Assembly: GCA_016194975.1 (NCBI GenBank)
Contig: JACQAM010000008.1
Span: 62,001-126,000 of the forward strand
Length of the DNA: 64,000 nucleotides
DNA from: Bacteroidota bacterium
GTDB taxonomy: Bacteria > Bacteroidota > Bacteroidia > Palsa-965
Reading direction: 5' to 3'
Both the position numbers and the translations under genes were made by a program. Positions 52,246 to 62,100 of this stretch are shown here, one piece after another. Under the pieces are notes generated by a model. The model was given only the letters and a program-made list of their open reading frames with translations. It did not search any database and was not told the origin of the DNA. Within the stretch, counting starts at the first letter, position 1. Each line of letters starts with the position of its first letter.

Positions 52246-53178
52246 TTGAAATTAAAATACAATTGTTTTCCCTTCTTGTTATTTTTCTGTGCAGCGATCT
52301 TTGATTTTTCGTTTGTTCGTGCCGATGATCATTTTGAGGGATATTCATTCGAAGAAACGTATTCAGCAAAAAGAGACGAGTCGTTTTTGAAATATCAGTT
52401 TCATCGCGACAGCACTTATCTGTTTACCGATTCAACAAAAAGTGTTGTTACAAAAACTTCAGGCATTTATCTTTTCATCAACGAGGAACTGAATCTTTTC
52501 AAAGATGATCGCAAGACGATAGCCGGTTCTTTCTTTATGTGTGATCCGCACTTCGAAAAACCAGAAAGCGGATTTGTGATGCATGGCTATTCCCCCGGAA
52601 TAATTTTTTACGCGCGATTGGTTGACAAATCCAATTTGTATGATTACTCACGATCAACGGAATTTCCATTGAGCAAAAAAAATAAATTGATGAAGTTTGA
52701 ATGGAATGATACGGAATACGGCAAACAAGTCAGGCAACTCCCTGTACGCACGATCTCAGAAAATGCAATTCCGTTCGTGAGTGTAGAATACATTCTGCGC
52801 AATGTGGATTTTGTGTGGCACGGAACTTTTTTTGTGGATACTCTGCATTGCGGAAAGCCGGTTGATGTGGCAAAAAAAGTTCACGCAAAAGATTCAATGG
52901 CCGTTGCGCAATTCAACATGAATGGATATTACAGCAATTATTCGTACGACTCTCTCCGAAGATTGACTCATTACAGTTTTGGCGGGCCAAGTTGCAATTC
53001 CTGTTTCGACGGATTCAGTTTTGATATTACCTATGCGGGAAATTCAGGTAAACCTGTTGATATCGGAGATAGGGATTATCTGAATTATAAAATTTTCTAC
53101 GACGAAAACGGAAGTGTAAGCAGGATAGAAATGTGGAATTATAAAAATATACTGACGACGCTCACTGTTTCGGAATAG
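52246..53178 (+). CDS. Hypothetical secreted protein (TTG start)
   Basis: 310 aa. An in-frame stop at 52231 and the signal peptide (KYNCFPFLLFFCAAIFDFSF) leave TTG at 52246 as the only sensible start. The mature part is beta-rich with a cysteine pair (CNSCFDGF) and YD-like hairpins (YYSNYSYDSLRRLTHY, IFYDENGSVSRIEM). It may be distantly related to the 12607-13473 and 30318-31040 proteins. No family is recognised. The 295 bp upstream show no other gene. Confidence 0.65.
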   Translation: MKLKYNCFPFLLFFCAAIFDFSFVRADDHFEGYSFEETYSAKRDESFLKYQFHRDSTYLFTDSTKSVVTKTSGIYLFINEELNLFKDDRKTIAGSFFMCDPHFEKPESGFVMHGYSPGIIFYARLVDKSNLYDYSRSTEFPLSKKNKLMKFEWNDTEYGKQVRQLPVRTISENAIPFVSVEYILRNVDFVWHGTFFVDTLHCGKPVDVAKKVHAKDSMAVAQFNMNGYYSNYSYDSLRRLTHYSFGGPSCNSCFDGFSFDITYAGNSGKPVDIGDRDYLNYKIFYDENGSVSRIEMWNYKNILTTLTVSE

Positions 53179-53232
53179 AGTCGTGGAGAGTAGAAACAAT
53201 TTGATTATGGCCTCCTCACTTTCCATTGCTGA

Positions 53233-53307
53233 TTTTCGTATTTCGTACTCCCTTTCGTATTTCGTAACTTTAAGTACACTTTTCGTATTTCGTACTCCCT
53301 TTCGTAT
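53233..53307 (+). repeat. Two 28-bp direct repeats upstream of the T9SS gene
   Basis: TTTTCGTATTTCGTACTCCC plus TTTCGTAT occurs at 53233-53260 and again, identical, at 53280-53307 (period 47 bp). Each copy contains TATTTCG, and the second runs into TATCTTTC, both close to the -7 consensus, so tandem promoters are possible. Confidence 0.75.
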
Positions 53308-53334
53308 CTTTCATCTTCCTAAAAAATTCTCTTC

Positions 53335-55887
53335 ATGAAAAAAGCCGTACTCGCTTCCATCGTTGCCTTCGCTGCAGGAATATTATTTTTCACCTGGAAT
53401 AATTTTCTCCATCAAAATAATTCTGAAAAATCTTCTGCAAATAAAATTTCTGTTCCCGCGAAAGAAAACGATGAAAAAGATAATGATGCGCTTGATGCTT
53501 TGCAATGGCTGAGCAAAACACGTGCCTATCCGAATGCGGATATTCCCAATGACGCGTATGTGAATGCGTGGAAAATGCAGAATTCGCGTTATGCAAATCC
53601 GAATACAACTACAGTTGGAACGTGGACAAGTATCGGTCCGAATAATGTGGGTGGAAGAACATTGTGTGTTGCGCTCGATCCGCTTGACACCAATACAGTT
53701 TGGCTTGGAAGTGCAAGCGGCGGTTTGTGGAAATCTACAGTGGGCGGACTCGGCGTGAATGCGTGGACGTATGTGAATACCGGATTTCCTGTTCTTGGTG
53801 TTGCAACTATTGCCATCAATCCTGCGAATCATCTCGAGATGTACATTGGCACAGGAGAAGCTTACAATTATGGAATGCCACTCAACGGACTTACCGATCG
53901 CACAACGCGCGGTTCTGTAGGAATGGGAATTTTAAAATCTACTGATGGTGGAGCAACGTGGTCTTATTCGCTGAACTGGACCTACCAGCAAATGCGCGGC
54001 GTGTGGGAAATTTCCATCAATCCTCTAAAACCATCTTCTGTCATTGCAGCGACTACAGAAGGAATTTACAAAAGCACAAACAGCGGAACTACGTGGACAC
54101 AAGTTCAGAATGCAACAATGGCAATGGACATTGCGTGGTTTCCTTCCGATACAACAATTGTTTTGTGCGGAACAGGAAACATGAACAGCACGAATAAAGG
54201 TTTGTATCGTTCTACCGATGGAGGTTCTACATGGGCGCTCGCCGGTGGTGGATTTCCGAATGCAACTGCGCACGCGGGAAGAACGCAGATCGCATTCGAT
54301 CCCAACAACAACAATGCAGCGCTCGTTCAGATGAGTGATATTTACAACACGATCGGATTTTACAAAACGACGGATAAAGGTGCAACGTGGTCAACAATCG
54401 GATCTCAGGATGTAACCGGTTACCAGGGATGGTACTGCGAAGGAATGGCGATCGAACAGGGAAATTCAAATAATATTCTTGCAGGCGGAGTGAACATGAT
54501 GTTGTCGAATGACAATGCAGCTTCATTCAACCAGGTTTCAAATAATTTCTGGACCACAGATTATATGCATTCCGATGTACACGACATCGTGGTGAATCCG
54601 CAAAATGCGAATAGTATTTTCATTGCAACTGACGGCGGACTTTTCCGCTCGTGGGATTTCGGAGTTTCCTATACCGAGTGTACCGATGGTTATGTTACTT
54701 CACAACATTACATTGGTTCCTGTTCGCAAACGAATGCAAATTATCTTCTTTCCGGTTTGCAGGATAATTACACGCAGATGTACACCGGTTCTGTTTACTG
54801 GACTCCGGTTGTTGGTGGTGATGGATGTTACAATGCAATTGATCCGACTAATGACCAGATCGCTTATGGCGCTTCGCAATATCTGAATGTTGAACAAACT
54901 TTTGATCAGTGGTTCAGTTCAAACACGATCATCAGCACGCCATCAAGCGCCACCGGTGGAAATCCTGCAGCATTCCTTGCACCATACATTCTTGCCCCGA
55001 ATAATAACAATCGCATTTACGCAGCCGGAACAGGATTACAGCGCAGCGATGACCAGGGATTTACTTTCAATACCGTGAGTGCCGATCCGATCGATGCAGG
55101 AAATTATATTCTGAGTATCGGATGTTCTTACACGCAGTCCGATTCAGTTTACATTGCTACCGCTCCTGATTTTGGTCCGATGCATTTTATGATCAGCATA
55201 AATGCAGGAGTAACTTTTACAGATCGCTCTACCGGTTTACCGGATCGTTATCCAAGAAGAATTACTGTTGATCCGCGAAATAGTAAAATTGTTTACGTTG
55301 TTTTCTCCGGATTCGGAACCGGACATATTTATAAAACAACAGATGCAGGAATAACGTGGGCCGATATGAGTTCTGTTTTGCCTGATGCTCCTTTCCATTG
55401 CCTGATGTGTGATCCGCAGTTCCCGGATATTATTTATGCAGGATGCGATGTGGGAATGTATGTGAGTACGAATGGAGGACAAACATGGATCACGCACAAT
55501 ACCGGCTTTCCCGATTACACCATGGTGTTCGATATTGTTCCGTCGAATTCCGATCGCGGATTGCTCGCGTTCACGCACGGGCACGGTGTGTACAAGCGCA
55601 GCATGAATGATATTTCCGGAATCAGCGATCCGTCTTCGGTGAACCTGTCTGTGAATATTTTCCCGAACCCCGCCAGCGATGTTGCCACTATTTCTTATGG
55701 TGAGTTGTATTCCAATACAACCATGAAGATCTATGACCTGGAAGGAAAACTCATGGAAGAACAGCAGTTGCAGAAGAACAGTTCGTACACGCACGTGGAT
55801 GTGAGCGCATGGGTGAAGGGAGTTTATCTCGTGAATATCTCTTCAGGAAAGGCGACAGTGACGAAGAAGATGATAGTGACCAAGTAG
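53335..55887 (+). CDS. Sortilin/BNR-repeat secreted protein with T9SS type A sorting domain
   Basis: 850 aa. It has a signal sequence or N-terminal helix (AVLASIVAFAAGILFF) and then a charged linker. Two beta-propellers of Asp-box/VPS10 type follow (GGLWKSTVGG, GLYRSTDGGSTW, GFYKTTDKGATW, HIYKTTDAGITW), opened by WTSIGPNNVGGRTLCVALDP. The T9SS domain closes the chain (SVNIFPNPASDVATIS ... VKGVYLVNI). It shares plan and motifs with the 14011-17385 protein and is probably a paralogue lacking that protein's jelly-roll part. Confidence 0.85.
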   Translation: MKKAVLASIVAFAAGILFFTWNNFLHQNNSEKSSANKISVPAKENDEKDNDALDALQWLSKTRAYPNADIPNDAYVNAWKMQNSRYANPNTTTVGTWTSIGPNNVGGRTLCVALDPLDTNTVWLGSASGGLWKSTVGGLGVNAWTYVNTGFPVLGVATIAINPANHLEMYIGTGEAYNYGMPLNGLTDRTTRGSVGMGILKSTDGGATWSYSLNWTYQQMRGVWEISINPLKPSSVIAATTEGIYKSTNSGTTWTQVQNATMAMDIAWFPSDTTIVLCGTGNMNSTNKGLYRSTDGGSTWALAGGGFPNATAHAGRTQIAFDPNNNNAALVQMSDIYNTIGFYKTTDKGATWSTIGSQDVTGYQGWYCEGMAIEQGNSNNILAGGVNMMLSNDNAASFNQVSNNFWTTDYMHSDVHDIVVNPQNANSIFIATDGGLFRSWDFGVSYTECTDGYVTSQHYIGSCSQTNANYLLSGLQDNYTQMYTGSVYWTPVVGGDGCYNAIDPTNDQIAYGASQYLNVEQTFDQWFSSNTIISTPSSATGGNPAAFLAPYILAPNNNNRIYAAGTGLQRSDDQGFTFNTVSADPIDAGNYILSIGCSYTQSDSVYIATAPDFGPMHFMISINAGVTFTDRSTGLPDRYPRRITVDPRNSKIVYVVFSGFGTGHIYKTTDAGITWADMSSVLPDAPFHCLMCDPQFPDIIYAGCDVGMYVSTNGGQTWITHNTGFPDYTMVFDIVPSNSDRGLLAFTHGHGVYKRSMNDISGISDPSSVNLSVNIFPNPASDVATISYGELYSNTTMKIYDLEGKLMEEQQLQKNSSYTHVDVSAWVKGVYLVNISSGKATVTKKMIVTK

Positions 55888-55892
55888 ACTTG

Positions 55893-55988
55893 CTTTTGTA
55901 CGAACTGCGAAATTGACGTATTACGAACTACGTAATATTCGCGAATCCGTATTTCGCGTATTCGCCGATTTCGTAGTTCGTACAAAAG
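55893..55988. repeat. Palindromic TTCGTA-rich element between convergent genes
   Basis: The arms of 21 bp at 55893-55913 and 55968-55988 are inverse complements with a single mismatch. Inside lie smaller palindromes (ATTACGAACTACGTAAT and ATTCGCGAAT). It starts 6 bp after one stop and ends 2 bp before the next gene's stop. It probably serves both genes as a terminator and is similar in wording to 26844-26933. Confidence 0.75.
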
Positions 55989-55989
55989 T

Positions 55990-56661
55990 TCACACTACCT
56001 CCCCATCATGCAGCCTGATCGTGCGATCGGTTTGCTCGGCGAGATTCATATCGTGCGTAACGACTAAGATGGTCTGGTTGTATTTTGTTTTTAATTCTTT
56101 GAAAATATCAAAAACAGTTTGCGCATTTTTTGAATCGAGATTTCCGGTCGGCTCGTCGCAGAAAATAATGTCCGGATCGTTGATGAGTGCGCGCGCGACC
56201 GCAACACGCTGCTGTTGTCCGCCCGAAAGTTTGTTTGCTCTTTTTTCCGCCTGGTCGGTGAGTCCGAGCATCTCCAGTTTTTCCATTGCGCGCTCTTTCA
56301 CTTTTTCTTCCGGATATTTCGAGAGCTTCAATGCAGGCAACATCACATTTTCCAGAACAGTGAATTCGGGAAGCAGATAATGGAATTGAAAAACAAACCC
56401 GATCTTCTCATTGCGGATCTCTGCCAGTTGATTTTTATTTTTTTTGCTGAGATCTTCCCCGTCAAGATAGATCTGTCCTTCGTAATCGGTATCGAGCGTT
56501 GATAAAACATAAAGCAACGTTGACTTCCCGCTGCCCGAGGATCCAATAATGGAAACAAATTCTCCTTTCCGCACAGCAATAGAAACTTTCTTCAGCGCCT
56601 GGAAATCTACCGGGTCACGGAAAAATTTGTCGAGATCTTTTGTTTCTAAAATATTGGCCAC
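55990..56661 (-). CDS. LolD/MacB-type ABC transporter ATP-binding protein
   Basis: 223 aa from a GTG start. Walker A is GSSGSGKSTLL, the Q-loop region is FVFQFHYLLPEFTVLENVMLP, the signature is LSGGQQQRVAVARAL, and Walker B is DIIFCDEPTGNLD, followed by the H-loop THD. Length and motifs fit the LolD/MacB/FtsE subgroup, which powers FtsX-type permeases. It belongs with the permease at 56717-57982, 55 bp upstream. Lipoprotein release and substrate efflux are both possible, and the MacA-like adaptor upstream favours efflux. Confidence 0.9.
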   Translation of the reverse strand: MANILETKDLDKFFRDPVDFQALKKVSIAVRKGEFVSIIGSSGSGKSTLLYVLSTLDTDYEGQIYLDGEDLSKKNKNQLAEIRNEKIGFVFQFHYLLPEFTVLENVMLPALKLSKYPEEKVKERAMEKLEMLGLTDQAEKRANKLSGGQQQRVAVARALINDPDIIFCDEPTGNLDSKNAQTVFDIFKELKTKYNQTILVVTHDMNLAEQTDRTIRLHDGEVV

Positions 56662-56716
56662 GGATCAGCGCGAATTAATGCGGATTTTTTTCTAAGTTCT
56701 AAGTTATTGGGATTTG

Positions 56717-57982
56717 TTATTTACTTCTTATTATATCTATCGCATCTATCTTCGATGCTTTACGCGCAGGTATGTATCCTGCGAGCGCGGTTGCGAGTAA
56801 TCCGAACGCGTAAGCGAAAATGAAAAATACCGGCGATTGGTTGAAGCGAAGATGTTCTATGGAAATAAATCCGCGCACATCAAGCTTCAGACTTCCCACG
56901 ATCCTTTGTATGGTGAATCCGAGAAGAAGGCCGAGTGCACCGCCGAGAATTCCGATCACGAGCGATTCGGTAAGAAATATTTTACGAATGTCCCTGTCTT
57001 TAAAACCGGTTGCTTTGAGAATGGCGATGTCGGGCATTTTTTCATAAATGATCATCATAAGAATATTGAAGATTCCGAAACCGGAGACGATAAGAATAGA
57101 AGAGATGACGAGGTACGTGATCAGGTTCTGAATTTTGAAAATGCCAAAAATATTTTCATTCGCCGATTTCCAGTCCTGCGCTTTGTAACCGTACTTGTCG
57201 TGATATTTTTTTGCGATCACTTCTGCTTTGTTGATGTCTTTCAATTTAATATTGAGATCAGTGATGTAGGATCCGTCAACACCAAGAAGTTTCTGCGCAT
57301 TGCGGATGTTGATGTAAGCTCTCGAATTATCCAGGTCGGTAATTCCTGACTTGTGAATTCCAACCACACGCATCTCCAGTGAAATTCCCTGCGGGGAAAT
57401 GATGAGCATGTTGTCTCCATTCTTGGCGCCGAGTTTCATGGCCAGCCCTTCGCCGAGAATAATTCCATTGGGAGAAGTTTCAAGATCGAGAATATCTCCT
57501 TCCTTCATGTGTTTCTGCACATTGAAAATTGCATTCTCTTTTTCGATGTCAACTCCGGCAATGCGCCCGCTCGCCTGCGCAAGCCCGAGACGGAATAAGG
57601 CCTGCGTACCAATGAAAGGAGACACGCCACTCACTTCCGGATCTTTTTCAATGAGCTGCATGATCTGCCGCCCGTTCTTTACTTTCGGATCTTCATCTTT
57701 CGGTTTTTGATTGTGAACAAGAAACCATTTATGATCGCCGGGATGAAAAGTTTCCAGAATACTGGTACGCACTTTCTGCACATCATTATAAATTCTCACG
57801 TTCGCAGTAGTGTTCACCGTTTCTTCAATGAATGTGGACTGGAATCCCGACATGAGCCCCGCCTGGAAAATGAACATCGCAATTCCGAATGTAACACCGA
57901 GCATGGCCACAATGGTTTGCCTCTTCTTCGAGAGAAGATGAGTGAGCGCAATGCGGAATACGGGACTTTTGAGAATATTCAT
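56717..57982 (-). CDS. FtsX/MacB-like ABC transporter permease
   Basis: 421 aa from the ATG at 57982, 20 codons inside the longest open frame, chosen because MNILKSPVFRIALTHLLSKKRQT is a typical family start. Four transmembrane helices: one N-terminal (IVAMLGVTFGIAMFIFQAGL), then a large periplasmic domain (about 50-290), and three C-terminal ones (LVISSILIVSGFGIFNILMM, IGILGGALGLLLGFTIQ, FAYAFGLLATALAGYIPA). The FtsX signature ends in IDAIDIIR. It pairs with the ATPase downstream and an adaptor upstream, a split MacAB-like unit. Confidence 0.88.
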   Translation of the reverse strand: MNILKSPVFRIALTHLLSKKRQTIVAMLGVTFGIAMFIFQAGLMSGFQSTFIEETVNTTANVRIYNDVQKVRTSILETFHPGDHKWFLVHNQKPKDEDPKVKNGRQIMQLIEKDPEVSGVSPFIGTQALFRLGLAQASGRIAGVDIEKENAIFNVQKHMKEGDILDLETSPNGIILGEGLAMKLGAKNGDNMLIISPQGISLEMRVVGIHKSGITDLDNSRAYINIRNAQKLLGVDGSYITDLNIKLKDINKAEVIAKKYHDKYGYKAQDWKSANENIFGIFKIQNLITYLVISSILIVSGFGIFNILMMIIYEKMPDIAILKATGFKDRDIRKIFLTESLVIGILGGALGLLLGFTIQRIVGSLKLDVRGFISIEHLRFNQSPVFFIFAYAFGLLATALAGYIPARKASKIDAIDIIRSK

Positions 57983-58004
57983 TCGGTAGATTGGTCGTTT
58001 TTTT

Positions 58005-58053
58005 GTTGGTGGCAGGTGGTCAGCAATAAGTGAATAGACCACCTGTTACCAAC
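58005..58053. repeat. Long hairpin in the adaptor-permease gap
   Basis: The 17-bp arms GTTGGTGGCAGGTGGTC (58005-58021) and GACCACCTGTTACCAAC (58037-58053) pair with two mismatches around a 15-base loop. It lies in the 89-bp gap between two genes of the transporter array. On the transcribed strand it is followed by A's, not U's, so it is not an ordinary terminator. Confidence 0.7.
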
Positions 58054-58071
58054 AAAACAACCACCAACTTT

Positions 58072-59160
58072 TTACTCTTTAATAATTTCATCCTGCTCGG
58101 TCAGTCCGCTTAAAATTTCCACGTACTGCAGATCGAATGCGCCGATAGTGACTTTTACATTTTCATCCTTGCCTTTTACTTTTACTGTCTTATCGGGCAA
58201 AAGATATTCGCGTGGAATAACAAGAATATTTTTCTTTTCAGCGATGATGATATTTGCTTCGATAGACATTGCAGAAAAGACTTTTACATCGGCAGGAATT
58301 TCAATCGTTGCAATTACTTTGGAAGTTTTATTTCCCAAACTGATGCGCGGATATTCTTCTTCCACCACACCTTTGAATTCGCGGTCCTTGTAAGCATCCA
58401 CGGCATAAATGATCTGCTGGCCTTTTTCAACTCTTGCAATATCCGTTTCATCCACGCTCAGTTCTACTTCAAATGCATTGGCATCGCCCAATTCACAAAC
58501 CGGGAGTTGCGGCCCCACGAGTTCTCCTTTTTTTGGAATGATGTCGTAAACTCTTCCGCTCACCGCTGCTGAAATAGTATAGTCGCTGTTGTTCGATGAT
58601 TGTGCATCGTATTGAAGTTTTGCATTCTCCAATTCTGTTTTCAAACGATCGCGTGTGCCCGTGTAATTGCTCAGCGCGCGCTGGTACGTAGCGTGAGAAT
58701 TTTCCATCAGCACTTTCGACTGATCGAATTGCAATTGAGAACTTGCATTCTGTTTCAGCAAAGCATACGTTCGCGCATAGTCGAGTGAATCAAGATCGTA
58801 TTTTGCTTTTGTAGAAGTCACATCCTGTTTCAGCGCGAGAATAAGTGCACCATTGTCATCTGCATTTTTTTGAGCAAGCGCGAGTTGATTTTTCGCTGCA
58901 TCCACGTTGATCGCACTCACTTCACTCCTGATAGTAAGCAAAGGTTGTCCCACTTTCACCGTATCGCCTATGTGCACATGAATTTCTTCCACGTATCCCG
59001 CGAGTTTTGCAAAAACTTTGTAATCATTGAGCGGATAAATTTTCCCGGAAGCATAAACCGCTTCAGTAAGATCCCGCCGTTCCGGGTGAGTCGTCGGATT
59101 CTTTGATCCGCAACTCAGCAGAAAAAAAACGAATGGGAAAAGGAAAAGTATTTTTTTCAT
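58072..59160 (-). CDS. MacA/HlyD-like periplasmic adaptor lipoprotein
   Basis: 362 aa. It has a lipoprotein signal (FLFPFVFFLLSCGSK, Cys17). The split lipoyl-like domain (KLAGYVEEIHVHIGDTVKVG ... TISAAVSGRVYDIIPKKG) flanks a long coiled-coil hairpin (about 85-190). It is followed by a beta-barrel and a membrane-proximal domain (VIPREYLLPDKTVKV). It should link an inner-membrane pump to TolC. It lies between the RND pump and the MacB-like permease, so it could serve either; the order favours the permease/ATPase pair downstream. Confidence 0.87.
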   Translation of the reverse strand: MKKILFLFPFVFFLLSCGSKNPTTHPERRDLTEAVYASGKIYPLNDYKVFAKLAGYVEEIHVHIGDTVKVGQPLLTIRSEVSAINVDAAKNQLALAQKNADDNGALILALKQDVTSTKAKYDLDSLDYARTYALLKQNASSQLQFDQSKVLMENSHATYQRALSNYTGTRDRLKTELENAKLQYDAQSSNNSDYTISAAVSGRVYDIIPKKGELVGPQLPVCELGDANAFEVELSVDETDIARVEKGQQIIYAVDAYKDREFKGVVEEEYPRISLGNKTSKVIATIEIPADVKVFSAMSIEANIIIAEKKNILVIPREYLLPDKTVKVKGKDENVKVTIGAFDLQYVEILSGLTEQDEIIKE

Positions 59161-59197
59161 ACGTTATCAGTATTGATTCGTAATCCGTACATCCTAT

Positions 59198-62100
59198 TTA
59201 TTTTCCGATTAATCTTTTAAATTTTATTCCTGCTCTTTCGGCAAGAAGATACATTACCGGCAGCACAACCAAAGTTAAGATTGTTGCGAAACCGAGTCCA
59301 TAGATCATTGTCCACGAAAGCGGCCCCCAGAATGCAACACTATCTCCGCCGAAAAAAATGTGTGGTTGAAAATCCGTGAACAGGGTTGCGAAATCAATAT
59401 TGAATCCGACTGCAAGCGGGATCAATCCGAGAATGGTTGCTGTGGCAGTGAGTAACACCGGCGTCATTCTTGTTTTTCCTGCTTCAATGATCGCATCGCG
59501 CGTGTTCATTCCACGCTCTTTGAGAATGTCAGTGAATTCCACAATGAGAATTCCATTCCGAACTACGATGCCGGCAAGCGCCACAATTCCAACACCGGTC
59601 ATTACGATGGAAACATTCATTCCGAAAATTGCGAGTCCGAGAAAAACACCGATAACGCTGAAAAGAATTTCACTGATAATGATGATCGTTTTTCCGACGG
59701 AGTTGAATTGCGTAACAAGAATTAGAATGATCAGCCCGATGGAAGTCAGCAGCGCGCCACCGAGAAAAGATGCCGTCTCCGCCTGTTCCTGCTGTTGCCC
59801 GCCCATGTCGATCGTCACACCCGGAGTTTTGTGTTTGTTCTTCCAGAGTTCCACCTGCGCTTTCACATTTTCCGCCACTTCATTCGGATTAAAATCGGCA
59901 AGCACATTCGACTCAAGCGTAATTATTTTTTTCTGCGCTTTGCGTTTGATGCCGCCGAAACTCGTGGTGTCTTTCACCGTTGCAAATGCAGAGAGCGGAA
60001 CATTGCGTATCTGTCCGCCCATATTCATATCGCGATAAGTGATCTTGAGATTCTGTAATGCAGTTAAATTATTCCGCTGTTCCGGTTTGTAACGAACCAT
60101 GATCGGGTACTCATCAGTCAGGTCGCGGAATTTTGAAACTTCTGTTCCGAAAACCCCGCCGCGTATTTCCATTCCTATTTGTCCCGTAGAAATTCCTTCG
60201 CGATTAGCACGCTCCCGGTTTATTTCAAAAACAATTTCAGGTTTGCTGGTTTGAAAATCACTTTTAAGATTCTCCACGCCGTTGATCGCTTCACTGTCGA
60301 GAAATTCTTTCAGATCTTTTGCAGCGGCTATCAATAATTCAGGACGATCGCCGGAGAGCTCTATGCTGATCGCTTTTCCAACCGGCGGGCCCGCCTGTTC
60401 CTGTTCAACAACGATCTGCGCTCCGGTAATAGGATGTTCATGAAAAGACCGTTGCATACGCTGCAGAATACTCCGCGTCGATTTTCCTTTCCGGTCGGAA
60501 AATTTTTTGAATGCAACTCCTACTTTCGCTTTGTGCGGCTGAATCGATTGATCATTCTGTGCAGGATCGCTTGCGCCGAAAGCAACGTTGGCAATCGTGG
60601 AAGTAACAATATCCGTATCGGCACCGAGAACATTTTTCACACGTTTTTCTACAATGCGCGTAATGGAATCTGTTTTCGCCTGATCTGTTCCCACCGGCAT
60701 TTCGATATACGTGTAAATAAAATTCGGTTGTCCTATCGGGAAGAAATCAACTTTCGGTTGCCGGATGCCCAACAATACAAATGACAAAATAAAAAGTACG
60801 ATCGTGGAAAAGAGAATTGTTTTCGGATGATCTATTGCCCACGTTAATTTTCTTCCGTACCAGTTACGCACACGCGGCCACACATTTTCCTGGAAACCAA
60901 AAATAAGACGACGCAATGCAAAATGATGAAGCAGCACGAGCAGCACCAGCACCACAGAAAAATTTGCAAGGCCTTTGGAATGTTGCGAATAAAAAATAAC
61001 AATGAGCAATCCCATCACGATCATAAAACGTTTCATCCATCTGGGAATGGAATTATCTTTTGCAGATGCAGGTTCGTAATGACGCATGAAACGTACGGCG
61101 AAAACAGGATTGAAAATGTAAGCGACCACAAGCGATGCAAGCAAAGTAATAATGAGTGTGATCGGAAGGTAGATCATGAATTGCCCGATCATTCCATCCC
61201 AGAACGCCAGTGGAACAAACGGCGCGAGCGTGGTGAGTGTTCCCGAAAGCACGGGAAGAAAAACTTCTCCCGCAGCAAGCTTTGCCGATTTTATTATTCC
61301 CAGGTCGCGGTTCTGCAAAAATATCCGGTGCGTGTTTTCAATAACCACAATCGCATCATCCACCACAATTCCCAATGCAAGAAGGAAAGAAAAAAGTACG
61401 ATCATGTTCATCGACCATCCGAGAGAATGCAGCACGATGAATGCAATGGCCATTGACAATGGAACGGACAATGCAACGAAAAAAGAATTCGTTGCGCCCA
61501 TGAAGAACATGAGAACGATCACCACGAGAATGAAACCGATGATGATGGTGTTGATGAGATCGTGCAGTGTAACGCGCGTTTGATCCGACTGATCGCCGGT
61601 GATCGTAACCGTGATATCGTCCGGCAAAGATTTATCGGCGCGCATGTCTTTAATGATCTGGTGAATTCCGTCGGAAGCATTAATGAGATTTTCACCTGCG
61701 CGTTTAATCACATTCAGTGTGATCACATCTTTTCCGTCGAGGCGCGCATAACTGTCTTTCTCTTTGAAGCCATCGCGCACATCGGCCACATCTTTCAGAT
61801 AAATTTTTGCACCCGCTTGCGAACCGACCACTATATTCTCCAGTTCGTCCACAGTTTTGAATTCACTTTTTATGGCGAGTGTATTTTTTATTCCATCTAC
61901 AGTAACTGTTCCTCCCGACATGTTCAGGTTTTCCGATTGTATGGCGCGTTGAATATCCCCGAGTGTTAATGTTGCTGCCTGCATTTTAAACATGTCCACA
62001 TCCACCTGGATCTCGCGCACGGGAGCGCCCACCATTTCCACGCGCGTGATCTCGTGCATGGATTCTATCCTGTCTTTTAAATCGTCGGCAAATTTTTTAA

